64,000 bases of DNA from Zygnema cylindricum (taxonomy: Eukaryota > Streptophyta > Zygnematophyceae > Zygnematales > Zygnemataceae). The notes below the pieces were generated by a model. The model made no database searches and had not been told where the DNA came from. It was given only the letters and a program-made list of their open reading frames with translations. Made by a program: the position numbers and the translations under genes. Location of the stretch: assembly GCA_037447655.1 (NCBI GenBank), contig JBBHKE010003003.1:1-64000 (forward strand), written 5' to 3'. Shown piece by piece: positions 33,833 to 46,080 of this stretch (its first letter is position 1; every line of letters starts with the position of its first letter).

Positions 33833-34875
33833 TAAAATTTTATGAGCTCCATTCCCCCACAGAAATGGCACATCTAAAGAAGCTTATCCAGATAGTGCCG
33901 ACTCCAAGTTGATACAAACCCAAATGAATGACACCTTGACATTCAAATCCCCAATGTTGCTTCACCCTTGTGAAAGAAGACTTTCTGGGTGCTTAGTTCC
34001 CCCACATAATGCAAAGTTACAAAATGAGTATTTGGACACATTCCCCCACTTTGACTTCCCCTTATAAATTCCGCCACCTTGGAAAGAAAAATATTTGACC
34101 GACTACACCCTAGTGTAGCTTAGACTCCCTTTAGTTCACGGCAAAAAAAATCACTGAATTTGCTCCCTTGAGCAATTACTTATGGCTTGTCAAAGTTGAC
34201 ATTTTGTACAAAAGCTCTCTCAGAGAGAGGCAGCTACCTACTATATTTCCTAAGTCCTAGAACCCCTCTCTAAACCCTCTTTTATTGAGGAATGCATCAA
34301 TCATAGGAATGTAGCGTACAAAAAATACAAGTGGCGGAGTACTTTGTGTACGTCATTTGTACGGCATGGCAATATCAGTGACATCTGTCGCATTTGGACT
34401 TCTTATCGTGCGTTTTTGGAGATTACGTAATCGCGTAAGATGTTTTCACGTGTCTTTTGGAGTGGCACAGTCCGAAAACCGCCAAAACGTCTTTGTTACG
34501 ATGTCGCCGCTTACCATGGCTGTCCCATTTGATCGACTTTTAAAATAAGTCATCGAAATAAATGTTTGCACGATTTATTTTGTGCAGTACATTAGTATAC
34601 ATCATGTTCTATGTTTTACTGTACGTTTTGTATGTCACATGTGTAAATGATTAAATAGGTATCAAACCCATATATACCTTAGCACTGGATTTTTTGGTAA
34701 ATCCACCAAAGCTACTCTTTCTCTCTCTACAGGCCTAGGCACCAATGGCTCTAGCTCCCTATCCAGCCTTCAGTGACTACGACAAGTATGGGGGCTTGGA
34801 GAAGGGAGTTAGAGGCAGACTGTGTTTTCTCTTTTCTATCCTAATACAAACCTAGAAAATACTTAAGTTTTAACA
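33833..34875 (-). repeat. NA1 5' LTR
   Basis: It runs from an eroded start (TTAAAATTTTATGAGCTCC) to TTTTAACA at 34875. It shares long blocks with 15919-16786 and 25455-25692 and, more distantly, with the NA2 LTR (GTGCCGACTCCAAGTTGATA near 33895). The start codon and hairpin at its gag end have decayed. Confidence 0.78.
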
Positions 34876-35335
34876 AATGTCGTTGTACTTTTGTACGACC
34901 ATGGTACGGCGTGGCTATCCGGATGACTCGTGTTAATTTTTGAGCCATGGTTGCTCTCCTGATAATGTCCGCCATCCACTCATGTCGTGCCACTTGTCAT
35001 CCGCTGACATTAGCGCATAAACCGCCAAATGACCACTCTGGTGCATCGACTCCATTGTGAGTCGTCCGATCTGAAGTCGACATTTGATTTCGTCCCTTTA
35101 AATTCAATGTTGTTATTTGATTTCGTCCCTTTAAATTCAATGTCGTTGCGTGTATTTTGTGCAGTTTGGTATTTCGTGCCCCCATGTATATAACGCTTCG
35201 TCAACACCTAACGGGTAAGACGGACGGCTACGCTGTACGGCAGTCATCTTGAAAGACCAAGGATCAAATCGTGGTCTGACCTCCTATCTTTTGCAAAGGG
35301 CTGTGCCTCCTCCTCCCTTTGGCTATCACTCAATC
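34876..35335 (-). repeat. Element B 5' LTR, second half
   Basis: It aligns with the B 3' LTR at 7010-7330 (GTCGACATTTGATTT, CACCTAACGGGTAAGACGG, GGATCAAATC). A 33 bp segment is tandemly duplicated (35082-35114 and 35115-35147), absent from the 3' LTR. Similarity ends near 35335, where retroelement coding of another type begins. Confidence 0.72.
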
Positions 35336-35763
35336 ATACTTTCCAACCCAATAAATGTTTTGTTTTGTCCTCTCGTGCTTTTCCTCCATCTTTCACTCCC
35401 CCTCCTAGTTTTCAGTCTCTTCCTCCATCCGAAGGCATTCGTGTGTTAGCTTGCCCGCTCGGTTTTAATTTATATATCAAGCAATTTCTTTATTCTACTC
35501 TTTAGACATAGTTGTCCCATGTGGATGACCTTCAGAACCTTTTTGATCCCCAAGTAGCTTTTGCACTTTTGACCCGGTGTTTCCCCCATCGCCCCTCCTA
35601 CCATACTTGTACTTCACCTCCCACTACTATTTTTGTGTCGTCCCTTTCTGCATTTGACAATCGCCTCTTAGATAACCTTCATACTTTGTTAGGTCGTGGG
35701 GCTTTTGATCGTGAGTCTGAGCATGCAACCCTTATCTTATTCTTTTGAAAAGTTGGTTTGGTG
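35336..35763. pseudogene. Non-LTR reverse transcriptase fragment, part 1 (+ frame)
   Basis: The + frames contain SEGIRVLACPLGFNLYIKQF (about 35426-35485) and then HVDDLQNLFDPQVAFALLTR (about 35515-35574), SYHTCTSPPT and FDNRLLDNLHTLLGRGAF. This pattern resembles the region just after the catalytic RT domain in LINE-like reverse transcriptases of algae, mosses and fungi, where GxxLLGxPLG, a DPQxAxxLLRxC segment and an RTxPP motif occur in this order. No RT active site is present. Stops at about 35490-35510 and the missing N-terminus mark it as a dead fragment. The assignment rests on family memory. Confidence 0.5.
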
Positions 35764-37631
35764 CGTACGCGACATTTTGTGCGCACTCGACGTTTTGTGT
35801 GCGTAATATATTAACGAAAGTAATGTGGTGGTTCGAATGGATTTGTGGATTGGGGGAGTAAATGTACGAGTAAAATTAAAGGGAAATGAGGGAGTGATTA
35901 AGTGGCATGGAATGCGTTAAGAAATGGACGGCAGATTGCGCCGCGATCCGACGTGAAATATATAGAATGTACGTCAACGGAACGGAGCATCTAATTTGGA
36001 CAAATGTACTTTATATGCGACAGGCGACGTTTATGACAAATGACGTGTATTTTATTTGTGACAAGCTGCATTTATTGCAAAGGATGCAGATGCGGTACGG
36101 AAATGATTTTTGTTGTACGTTTACTGTATTGGCAAGTGGATGTGAATTCGATTCGCGACGTCGTGGAATATTTGACGACTCTCGTGGATTTTGTTTGGAT
36201 TTTTGTGACCACTGTTGAAGGTCATGGGCATTCTGACTTGGCTGTGTTCCACTCCCACTAGGCGTCACACTTGCACCAGCAGGGACTGAGCCATTAGTAG
36301 ACATGGCAGCAGAAGCAAACCCAAAGAGAAATACCTATTTGACTAGATCTATGTTGTAAGATATGTAGCCTTTAAGTGAGAGATGTCTTACAACCAGACA
36401 AACATATAACACAGCCAAAATAAAGACTATAGAACAGAAAACACCTTGAAGTACACTTAGTGCTCTCATTTCCTTAAACTCTGTGTACAATGTACATTCT
36501 TTATCGAATTGATCAATCCTAATTGAACTAAATACTCAAAAGATCTTGAAAACATCTTAAACATATGTACAGAGTTCACTTAAATATCTATAAACAAAAA
36601 TCTAAGTACTGGGACCAGAATTGTGTAGAAACAATATATACACCCAAAAAAATCCGTGAGATATTTATCACTTCCACATTCATTGGCGGCCCTACACAGT
36701 AATTTACTTAAAGATAATTATTCGTGTAGATACTAAAGAAATCCACACTAAATTTGGTCAATATTGAACAGTTGGTGGTCCAAAATTATTCTAAGTCGTA
36801 GACTCTAATTTCTAAGACTTACTAAAGCTTAATTTTCAATAACCACGTGGCGCGACATCGAGGGTGGCGAATAAGAGCTACGGACGGCGGACAAAGGCCG
36901 ACGTTATTTTTTCAATTAGTAGGAACGCGAAATCGCGTCAATCACACGATATCTATTTTTGGATGGCCCACATTATTTGACGAGATTTGTGGAGTCTTGT
37001 TGACTTACTTGCAATGACTTCGCATACGATTTTTTTGTTGGTGTTAATATTTTATTAAACAGAGTTTTGTCTTTTTGTTAATTAGTTTATTAGCGTAGAT
37101 TCATTCATTTTGACATACCTCGAATTATTCGGGTATGCTCACAATTTTCGAGGTAGGTGGTAGATAACGTATGGCTGGTATGCCTCCGTACAATCATAAG
37201 TGAGCTCGAGTGTATACTTGTAGGACTTAGTCAATTTTTGTCTTAGGAACGTTTTTGTACCAAATCTAGTTATGGTCATTTTTGGTAATTTTATCTAAGG
37301 ATTGCTCTTAGATCTGTTGGCATAATTATTTGACATTCTGCATCTGTGTTCCTCGCTGTGTTGTCCACATTGCTACATATTTGCAGATGTAGTGTGTCTG
37401 GTCTATATGTAAAGTCATTGTGAAGTTGTCAGTTTTATCAAAGAATTATGGCAAGTTATTTTTATGCAGCTTTGAGTGGATGATGTGATAATTATATTTA
37501 GTATTTTTATATGAAAATTTTTGAGAATACTCAATGACCTAAAAACTATTTGTTTATGTAGTTTCAACATGTTTTGTTGTTTTTGTAGAATTCTGAGTGG
37601 ACTCAAAGTAGGCTATTTTTGGGGTAGTCTG
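35764..37631. other. 1.87 kb insertion of unknown type in the non-LTR RT gene
   Basis: It separates two parts of the same RT-like protein. TGGTG occurs at both edges (35759-35763 and 37632-37636), a possible target duplication. Near its right end (37370-37440) the sequence resembles the element C LTR (TTTGCAGATGTAGTGTGTCTGGT, TCATTGTGAAGTTGTCAG), so it may be a solo LTR or degraded copia piece. Around 36230-36304 the minus strand has a short Ser/Gly-rich frame starting MSTNGSVPAGASVTPSGSG, reminiscent of a gag N-terminus. No polymerase, integrase or transposase motif is visible. Confidence 0.4.
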
Positions 37632-38465
37632 TGGTGCTTCCGAAGGTAAATCCATGGTTGAATATGGCTATGGACAACATATCCAAGCCTCTATTCCAGT
37701 CTCTGCATGTAGTTCGGGTTTAGTATCGACGGCCCATTTTGCTCCCGCTGCCTATTTGGGAAGTTGGTGCCTTTTTGCCTCCACTTTTGTCTCTCGTTTT
37801 TTGGCTAGGGACACACCTATTTTTAATACCGTTGTACCCCGAGTTTCGGACGGTATGCTCGCCATCCAGCGGTCCCTTCTTGATGTATCTCGTTCTCTTA
37901 CTCTTGGTGGTATCGCGGATATGCTAGTTCTTTCCACTCTTGTTTCGACATTAGTTGCACATGTTGATATTGTTGTTGCCACTATTAAGTCCGAGCTTCT
38001 CCAGGCGGTTCCTTCTGATTTTTTGCGTGCACGCTTTCTTTCTTGTGGCTGACCTGGTTCGTGAGCTTGGCTATTGGCTATCCCTATCTTATCTATCCTC
38101 TGATTCACCCCGACAAAATTCACCAGGACCTTTAGGTGTAGGCTTAGCCTCCCTCACCCACCTTTGTTTGGCTTTTTTGTTTGCTTATGTGACCACGTTC
38201 TTGAGCCGAACGACGTTCATTTGCTTCGTTGCTCCCATGGGGGCGAGTTGATTCATGCCCACGACATGATTTCAAGACAACTTGTTACTATCGCTTCCAA
38301 GGGGGGATATTTTGTACGCCGGGAGGTTTCCTACATTGTTCTTTCCCGCCGGATTGACATTGTATTACTTAATGGTGCATGTCGTACATTTGGGGACATT
38401 GTTTCAGCAAACCCTACCTCTAATACAGTCGTCAATCAGGTAGCTCGATATGTGTCTTCTAAACA
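37632..38465. pseudogene. Non-LTR reverse transcriptase fragment, part 2 (+ frame)
   Basis: The + frame resumes with QHIQASIPVSACSSGLVS and APAAYLGSW (37669-37775), matching the LPxxxGGLGL...AAYLGSW motif downstream of RT in the same family. The C-terminal part (38240-38480) reads LLRCSHGGELIHAHDMI, a RRIDIVLLNG stretch and GDIVSANPTSNT. This resembles the Cys/His plus RPxDI plus DVxxxxP end of those proteins, possibly a nuclease-like domain. Frame changes occur near 38050 and 38160. The fragment ends where element G begins. Confidence 0.5.
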
Positions 38466-40659
38466 CTTTCTACTTCTCCCCTAACCCTTGCTTCCGAGTC
38501 GATTTCCACCACGTCTTCCGCTTCGGTTACAGTTGATACTAGGGGTTCCACATTTGGGTCATTTTCGATATGATTTGTACCTGCAAGATCTTCATCTTCT
38601 CAAAATCCTCGATAGTTAGGAAGCTCAAAGTCATCACAATTTTCTGACTCATATCTAATCTTGACAGTCGGTGTATGCTTAAAAAGATCTATAGATTACC
38701 CTTCATCCATAACCACTAGATGTTTCACTAGGGTAATATCCCCTCTTTTGAGATCATAAACTCTATATCCTTTTACATCTTCATCATATCCTAGTAGATA
38801 TCTTGGTTTCCCTTTTGGGTCTAGCTTCCAATTTGACGGATTTGTGACTAAACTGAACACTTGACTATCGAAAAACCTTTAAGTGTGAAACATCTGGTTT
38901 TCAGCCTGTCCATCTCTCATAGGGTGTTTGGCCTTTTACTACTGATGTAAGAACTCTATTCTTGAGATAATTTGCAGAGTTCATTGCTACGGCCCAAAAA
39001 TTCGTTCCTATCTTCTTATTTGACAGCATACTCCTAGCACTATCACTCAGTGTTCTATGTAATCTCTCAGCTACACCATTCTGCTCAGGATTTTCACAAA
39101 CTGCCTTTTGGTATTGCACACCATCTTCTTTGAGAAAATCCTCAGACAGGTTAGAGGTATACTCTCTATCATTGTCACTCGTCACTCTCTTGATGAAGGT
39201 TTCATGGAGTTTTTCACTCCATGCTTTATATTGTCTAAAACATTCATGAGCCTTTGTCTTATTTTTCAAGAAATACACCTTAGAATACCAAGACCAATCA
39301 TCGATGATAGTCATCAAAAATATCTTCCCCCCGGGTGATAGCACTCTAGCCGCCCCCAAATATCTTTGTGTACTAAATCTAAACTCTTTTCTCCCTTATA
39401 GGTGGCAATTTTTGGGAAAGGTAGCATGTGTGCTTTACCTTGAGGACATCCATTGTAATCACTAAGATTCTCACTTTCACCGAACTGAATCCATTCCACT
39501 ACTCCAATCTTTTTCACCTCTCTTAACTTATCTACATTCACATGCCCAAGCCTCTTATGCCAGAACATTATATCATGAAAACCAGCATAATAAAGTTTCT
39601 TCTTTTCATTGCTTAAAATTAGCCTTAACATCACTTGGCTACCTTTTTTAGCAGTGAAATAAACTTCCTCCTCAAAAGTACCAGTAAAGACTCATTTTCT
39701 AGTGCTAGTATCAAAACCCTTATCATCTAATACACACGTAGAGATGAGGTTTTTGGTTAGCTCTAAAATAAACAATACATTAGAAAATATAACTATCGAT
39801 GTCTTTCTTTCTACTAACACTTTCACATCTACCGATCCTACATTAGTAGTAGTGACTATCCTCCCATCCCCGTACTCTATCTCTACTGTGGGAATTTTTC
39901 TTATCTTAGTGAACAAGTGCTTATCCTTACACATGTGCATGGAGGCACCTAAATCTAAAATCCAGCATGCTTCGCCTTTCATTCCACCAAAAGCACATTT
40001 CTGCTTTCGTGGAATTTTGACCTCGTTTTTCGCTTCCAACTCCTCATCCAATAGGAGTTCATCGTCCTCATCCTCAGATTCTGCCTCATATTCTTGTGTC
40101 ACAAGATCCTTTTTCTTTCCTTTCGAGGGTCCACTGATCTGCCCCGCTTTTAACGGCAGCTCAGTTAACTTAGTGCACTCAGCCATATAGTGCCCTTGTT
40201 TCTTACAAAAATGGCACAAACCCTTGGGAAAACTTGGTCCCTCGGTCTGATTATTTGCCCCTCCCCTCTATAATTCCCAACCGGTTTCTTAGAATCATTG
40301 TTCCTCCAATCGGTCCTAGCGAATAAGGCTTGCCCACTCTTTCCTCCCCTTAGGATCTCAATCGTATTCTCCAGAACAAGAATCATCCATACCACTTAAT
40401 TCCAAATCCACCTTGAGTCTGGCAAGTCTTGCACACGGTTGACTATGTTCTCGAACACATCTGGTAACTTCATGAGCAAACAATTAACCTTCATCTTTTA
40501 AGTTTCAACATGTCCAGCACTCTCTACCTCCATGAAAATTGTTGCAAGCTCATTACAAAAATCCAACATCTTCCTCCCCTTGTATACATATGCGTCAATT
40601 TTCTTATCAGCCAACTTTTGTTGCTGGATCGTACCACTTCGGTACATCTCTATGAGAGC
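38466..40659 (-). pseudogene. Element G protease-integrase and gag middle part
   Basis: Minus-strand open stretches are 38901-39359 (integrase core: TSDNDREYTSN, NPEQNGVAERLHRTL), 39314-39634 (zinc domain FWHKRLGHVNVDKL, CPQGKAH) and 39692-40219 (knuckle CHFCKKQGHYMAEC, acidic linker, protease with DLGASMHM, so Ser of DSGA is lost). Gag from 40165 upward shows GGKSGQALFARTDWRNND. The catalytic Asp of integrase appears as SDND. Frame breaks separate all stretches, so no product is expected. Confidence 0.85.
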
Positions 40660-41722
40660 TGTTGAAATTGATGGTTTCTTTTTAAGTATTTTCTAGGTCT
40701 AAATTAAAATACAGAAAGAAACCGAGGTAGTTTATCTCTAACTTCTCTCTCCAACTCCAACACTTCTCGCTGTCACTAGGAAGTTGGAGTGGAAGCTAGA
40801 GCCATGACTGCCTTCGCTATCCAAAGATTTACGTGAAATAGATTAGTTTATTAACCGATAAGTTTATTTACTAAAAGGGTAGATGTCAAAACCACGATTT
40901 GATCCTTGTACCTACGGAATAATAGATTGGCGGTAGTTGGTAGTCCTAACCGTTAAGTCTAAGACAAATAATACATGGTATTGGTTTTGATATTTATTTA
41001 TATATAATTACATAGGATAAATCATTTAATTGAAATTGTTAACGAGATACATAGATCCAGTTATTTAAAAGTACTGATTAAGGTACGGACAAGGAACAAG
41101 TACCGCGCATTTGTTTCAATAGCGAAACGAATACCGCGCAGGTAATTATTACGGCTACAATTAAATATGCATTTAATCCAACTGCCAGAATGAATGCCGA
41201 GATCGCGGAAGAGAATTTCGGTAGTTTTTAGTCATCGCCGCATTAGATGAAACGTGGCAGAAAGACATTCGATCGCGGCATCTCCAGGGATTAAGGGAGC
41301 GAATCTGAATATACCACTTGTCGACATTTAGGCCATGTCGTACTGTATTTGTACAGAAAGTACACCGGCAGCTATACTTTTGTGTACGGAATAGTAATAT
41401 GATGGTCCGTACATCAGTAGATAGATTTTGTGAGAGAGATAGGACTTAGAAAAAATTGGTAGAAAGGACCCTCTCTTCCAGAGAGCTTCTATACAAAAGG
41501 TCAACTTTGACCCTCCATAACTTACTACTTAGGAGAGCAAATTCAGAGATTTTTTTTTCTATACACTCACGGGAGTCTTCCCGTCACAAAAGTGAAGGTG
41601 GTTAGAGTTTTTTTTCGTTAGGGTGGCAGTTATTCTTGCTGAAACACAAAGGGGTCAGGGTTATCTTAGAGGCTTATTGGAAGCTGTCCACTTTGAGAAC
41701 TTATGGAGGTCTCAGAGTTTCA
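40660..41722 (+). repeat. Element F 5' LTR
   Basis: It starts TGTTGAAATTGATGG and ends GAGTTTCA. It has a U3 hairpin (CTCCAACT with AAGTTGGAG around 40752-40790), an antisense tRNA-like module near 40910-40975, a GTAC cluster near 41339-41386, a TATACAAAAGG box at 41490-41500 and a start-codon hairpin (41690-41718). Confidence 0.9.
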
Positions 41723-44700
41723 TGTTATGGGCCCACCCTCTAGGGTACTCATTTTTCATGAAACTGGTTTTATATACTGGGAAAGTATGATGATAAGAGC
41801 TCTATGCGAGAATAGGTTTTGGGGGATAGTGAGTGGACGAGTGGGGCGTCCATCAAGTCTTGGAGTCCCTCCAGAGATTGGAGTTAGCAGATTCACTAGG
41901 AAAGCAGATCCATCTTCAATAGAGGAGACAAAGGAAGGAGAGGGGGTGGACAAAGCAACGGAGAAAGAGACGACCTCACCAATAGCAACTGGTTCAACAT
42001 TCATGTCACCTATTCCGAGGAACGAGGAGAATGATACTCATACCAGGGACTTTAACAATATGGCGGCAGAGCACTTCATTCTCCGCCATCTTACTCTAGG
42101 GCTTTCATGTCCTTATTTGCAGGTAGAAAGGGCATCCGATATTTCGATGGCTCTCATAGAGATGTATTGAAGTGGTATGATTCAGCAACAACAATTAGTT
42201 GATCAGAAAGTTAACGAGTATGTATACAAAGATGGGAAGATGTTGGATTTTTGCAATGAGCTTGCTACACTTTTTATGGAGCTAGAGAGTGCTCAAAAAT
42301 ATTTTAGTGAAAAAGAAAAGATTAATTGTTTACTGATGAATTTACCAGATGAGTTCGAGAACATAGTCAATCGTCTGCAGGACTTGCTGGACTGAAGGTG
42401 GATAGGGAACTCAGTGGTAGGGATGATTCTTGTTCGGGAGAATACGATTGACATCCGAAAGGGAGGAAAGAGTGGGCAAGCCTTGGCAGCTTCGACCGAT
42501 TGGAGGAACAAGGATTCTTGGAAACGGGTCGGAAACTATGGGGGGAGGGAGCAGAAAAATCAGACAGACAAGTTACGACCAAAGGCTCCCAAAGGTTTAT
42601 GTCATTTTTGTAAGAATCCAGGGCACTATATGGCAGAGTGCACTAAGCTAAAAGAGCTTTGGTTAAAGGAGGGGGAAACCAGTGGAACCCCGAGAGGAAA
42701 TAAAAAAACCCATTGTGACACAAGTACATGATGCGGAATCCGACGACGAGGACGATGAGCTCCTATTGGATGAAGAGTTGGAGGGGAAAAACGAGGTCGA
42801 AATTCCACGAAGGCAGAAATGTGCTTACGGTGGATTGAAAGGTGAAGCAAGTTGGATTTTAGATTCAGGTGCCTCCATGCACATGTGTAACGATAAGCAC
42901 TTGTTCACTAAGATAAGAAAGATTCCCACCGTAAAGATAGAGTAAGGGGATGGGAGGATTGTCACTACTACTCTTGTAGGATCGGTAGGATCGGTAGATC
43001 TGAAAGTGTTAGTAGAAAGACATTTATGTTACATTCTCCATTGTATTGTTTATTCCGGAGCTGAACAAAAACCTCATCTCTACATCTGTATTAGATGATA
43101 ACCGTTTTTTTTACTAGCACTAGGGAAAGAGTCTTTACTGCTAGTTTTGAGGAAGAGGTCTATTTCATTGCTGAGAAAGGTAGCCAAGGGATGTTTAGGC
43201 TGATTTTTAGTAATAAAACAAAGAAACTTTATTATGCTGGTGTTCATGATATTATGATGTGGCATAAGAGGCTTGGGCATGTGAATCTAGATAAGTTCAG
43301 AGAGATGAAAAAGATGGGAGTGGTGGAAGGGGTTCAGTTCAGTAAGAGTGATAATATAAGTGATGGTAGTGGATGTGCTCAAGGTTAAGCACATAGAATA
43401 CCCTTTCCTAAAACAACCATTTTTAAGGGAGAAAAATTCTAGATTTGGTACACACAGATATTTGAGGACCGGCTAAAGTGCCCTCACCGCGGGGGGGGAA
43501 GAGATTTATGATGACTATCACTAATGATTAGTCTCGGATTCTAGGGTGTATATTTTGAAAAACAAGTCAAAGGCTCAGGATTGTTTTAGAGAATATAAAG
43601 CATGGAGCGAAAAACTCCATGAAACTCTAATCAAGAGAGTAAGGAGTGACAATGGTGAAGAGTATACTTCTAACCTGTTTGAGGATTTTTTGAGGGAAGA
43701 TGGAGTCCGACAATAAAAGACAGTTCCAAAAAACTCAGAACAGAATGGTGTAGCTGAAAGATTAAATAGGACACTAAGTGATAGTGCTAGAAGTATGATG
43801 TCGGACAAGAAGATAGGAAAAAGATTTTGGGCCGAAGCAATCTACTGTGCTAATTACATCAAAAATATAGTTCTTACTTCAGCTATAAAAGATCAAACAC
43901 CTTATGAGAGATGGACAGGCCGCAAACCAGACATATCTCACTTAAAGGTTTTCGGCAGTCAAGTATTCAGTCTAGATATAGATCGGTCTAATTGGAAGAT
44001 ATATCATAAAGGAAAAACGGGATATTTATTAGGATATGATGAGGATGTGAAAGGATATAGAGTCTATGATCTAAAAAGGGAAGATATAATCTTAGTAAAG
44101 CATATAGTAGTTATGGATGAAGGAAAGTCCGTGGATCCCTTCAAGTATACAAAGTCAGTAAAAATCAAATTTGAGTCAGAAAATTCCGATGACTTTGAAC
44201 TTCCTAACTATCCACGTTTTAGAGAAGATGACATTTTTGTAGGTACAAATCAGACCGAAAAGAACTTGGCTGCCGAAATTCCATTGACAACTCTATCCGA
44301 AGCGGAAGACATGGTGGAAATTGATTTGGAATTAAGGGACAGGGGAGAAGCCGACATTGTTCGAAAGAATCCACGAGAACCGTCTATTTCGGCCACAGAT
44401 TTTGAGGGGGGAAGGAGAAGTAGCAAAAGATTGCAGGAAAAACAGGTTAATAACAAGGTAACAAAACTATCTCATCAAGATGAACCTCAAACTTATGAAG
44501 AGGCGATGACCTGTCCAGAAAGGAATGGTGGAAGACAGCCATTAATGAGGAGATGGCCTCAATTATGGCAGCCGATACTTGGGAGCTAGTGGATTGTCCA
44601 CCTAACCGAAAACGAATCGGTTGTAAGTGGGTTTTCAAATTAAAACTGAACCCAGATAACACGATTGAGCGCTACAAGGCCGGATTAGTGGCAAAGGGAT

Positions 44701-46055
44701 TTACACAAAAGGAGGGAATTAACTACGAGGAAACCTTTGCCCTGGTCGGCAGATTTCCCTCTGTACGCATACTTTTCAGTCTGGCAGCAACAGAAGACAT
44801 GGAAGTGCACCAGATAGACATCAAGACAACCTTTTTGCATTGAGAATTATAAGAAGAGATCTTCATGCGACAACCCGAAGGATTTGTGGAGGAAGGAGAG
44901 GAGAGTAAGGTATGCCGGCTGATTAAATCTCTTTATGGTTTGAAACTGGCGCCTCAACAGTGGAATAAGAAGCTTGATGAGTTTCTTACCGGTCTGGGAT
45001 ATATCCGGATCAGCTCATATCACTCAATCTATGTTTTCGAAGATGAGGAAGGTTTTATATTTATTGCAATTTATGTTGATGATTTACTTGTCTTAAGTAA
45101 ATCAATGGAAAAAAAATAATAAACTGAAAATTGATCTTAAGGGGAGATTTGAAATGAAGGATATAGGGGAAGCAAAATATATTTTGGGAATTCAAGTAGA
45201 AAGAGACCGAAAAAGAAAGATTATAAGATTGACTCAAAAGGGAGCAATAGGGAACATGCTTGAAAAATTTCAGATGCATAAAGCTAATAGTTGTACAACT
45301 CCAATGGAGTTGAAGAACCGAAGTGAGGGGAGTGAGGAAGAAGGAGTCATAGTCTTAGACAAGAAATTATCTCTTGAAGAACAGAAGTTCATGCAGACTA
45401 TTCGTTACAGGCAAGTAGTGGGAAGTCTAATCTATTTTATGAATTGTACCCGGCCAGATTTAGCTACAGCTGTAGGAGTGTTGAATAGAAGTCTAAATGC
45501 TCCCACTAAGAGAGATTGGGAGCCAGCTAAGAGAGTCCTTAGATATTTGATAGGAACTAGGGATCTATGGTTGCATTTGGGTGGGGAGAATACTGACATC
45601 ACTACTTCGAGTGATGCAAGTTATCGTGATGCTCTGATGAGGAGATGTACATCTAGATATGTATTATATGTGGGTGATGGGGCTTGCTGTTGGAGTAGCA
45701 AACAACAAAAAGTTATTGCTTAGTCCACCGTGGAGGCTGAATATATAGCCTCTTGTTCTGCTGTAAAAGAATTGACGGGAGTCGAGTCTTTGCTTAGTGA
45801 GCTCGGTCACCTTAAGAGGGGTGTGCAGAAAATATTATGTGATAATCAAACAACAATCGCTATATCTGCCAATCCTAAACATCATTTTAAAGCCAAACAC
45901 ATGGACATTAGACTCAGCTTTGTTACAGAGAAAGTAGAAAACAAAATAATCAGTTTAGAGTACCGACAAGATAGCGAGATGGTAGCAGATATGATGACCA
46001 AACCTGTGCCTTCCCTTAAGCTGTTTTTTGCAAGTAGAAGTGTGGTCTAAAATTA
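41703..46055 (+). pseudogene. Element F gag-pol polyprotein, decayed
   Basis: Gag starts at ATG 41703 inside the LTR (MEVSEFHVMGPPSRV) and passes through the primer site 41723-41737 (one mismatch: TGTTATGGGCCCACC). The knuckle is CHFCKNPGHYMAEC (about 42600-42641). Protease has DSGASMHM (about 42863). The integrase zinc domain reads DGSGCAQG, so one zinc-binding Cys is lost (about 43360). The core has SDNGEEYTS and NSEQNGVAERL. RT from 44553 has YVDD at 45072-45083, and RNase H 45154-46050 has FMNCTRPDLATAVGV, a TVEAEY variant and LCDNQTT. Stops at 42168, 43386 and 45721 and several frameshifts inactivate it. Confidence 0.9.
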
Positions 46056-46080
46056 AAGATTAACTAGAAAATAAGGGGAG

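Larger units (their letters stand above)
15919..34875 (-). mobile_element. NA1: non-autonomous copia-derived element, split by D and E
   Basis: Its pieces are the 3' LTR 15919-16786 plus 25455-25692, coding 25693-26236 plus 32454-33832, and the 5' LTR 33833-34875. The LTRs match each other over the blocks AAGAAGCTTATC-AGATA-TGCCGACTC and GTACAAG-GT-CGGGGTAC. The coding part encodes Gag joined to RT/RNase H tail remnants, the same architecture as NA2. D sits in its 3' LTR and E in its coding region, both with perfect target duplications. The outer ends are eroded and I found no target duplication for NA1 itself. Confidence 0.8.
6963..35335 (-). mobile_element. Element B: copia element split by nested insertions
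   Basis: Its pieces are the 3' LTR 6963-7444, coding remnants 7445-10681, the gag start and primer site 15507-15568, and the 5' LTR halves 15569-15918 and 34876-35335. Element C sits in gag with TSD ATAGT, so the gag frame continues at 15507. NA1, with D and E inside it, splits the 5' LTR. The LTR halves rejoin on comparison with the 3' LTR: shared blocks around GTCGACATTTGATTT and GGATCAAATC occur at 7018-7260 and 35075-35270. The far end of the 5' LTR is lost near 35335. It is one of the oldest layers in the window. Confidence 0.8.

Noticed and set aside
40021-40190. Long plus-strand frame over the element G gag (39702-40190) as a separate protein
   Set aside because: It is the antisense shadow of the gag/protease coding sequence and recurs antisense to the same region in D and F.
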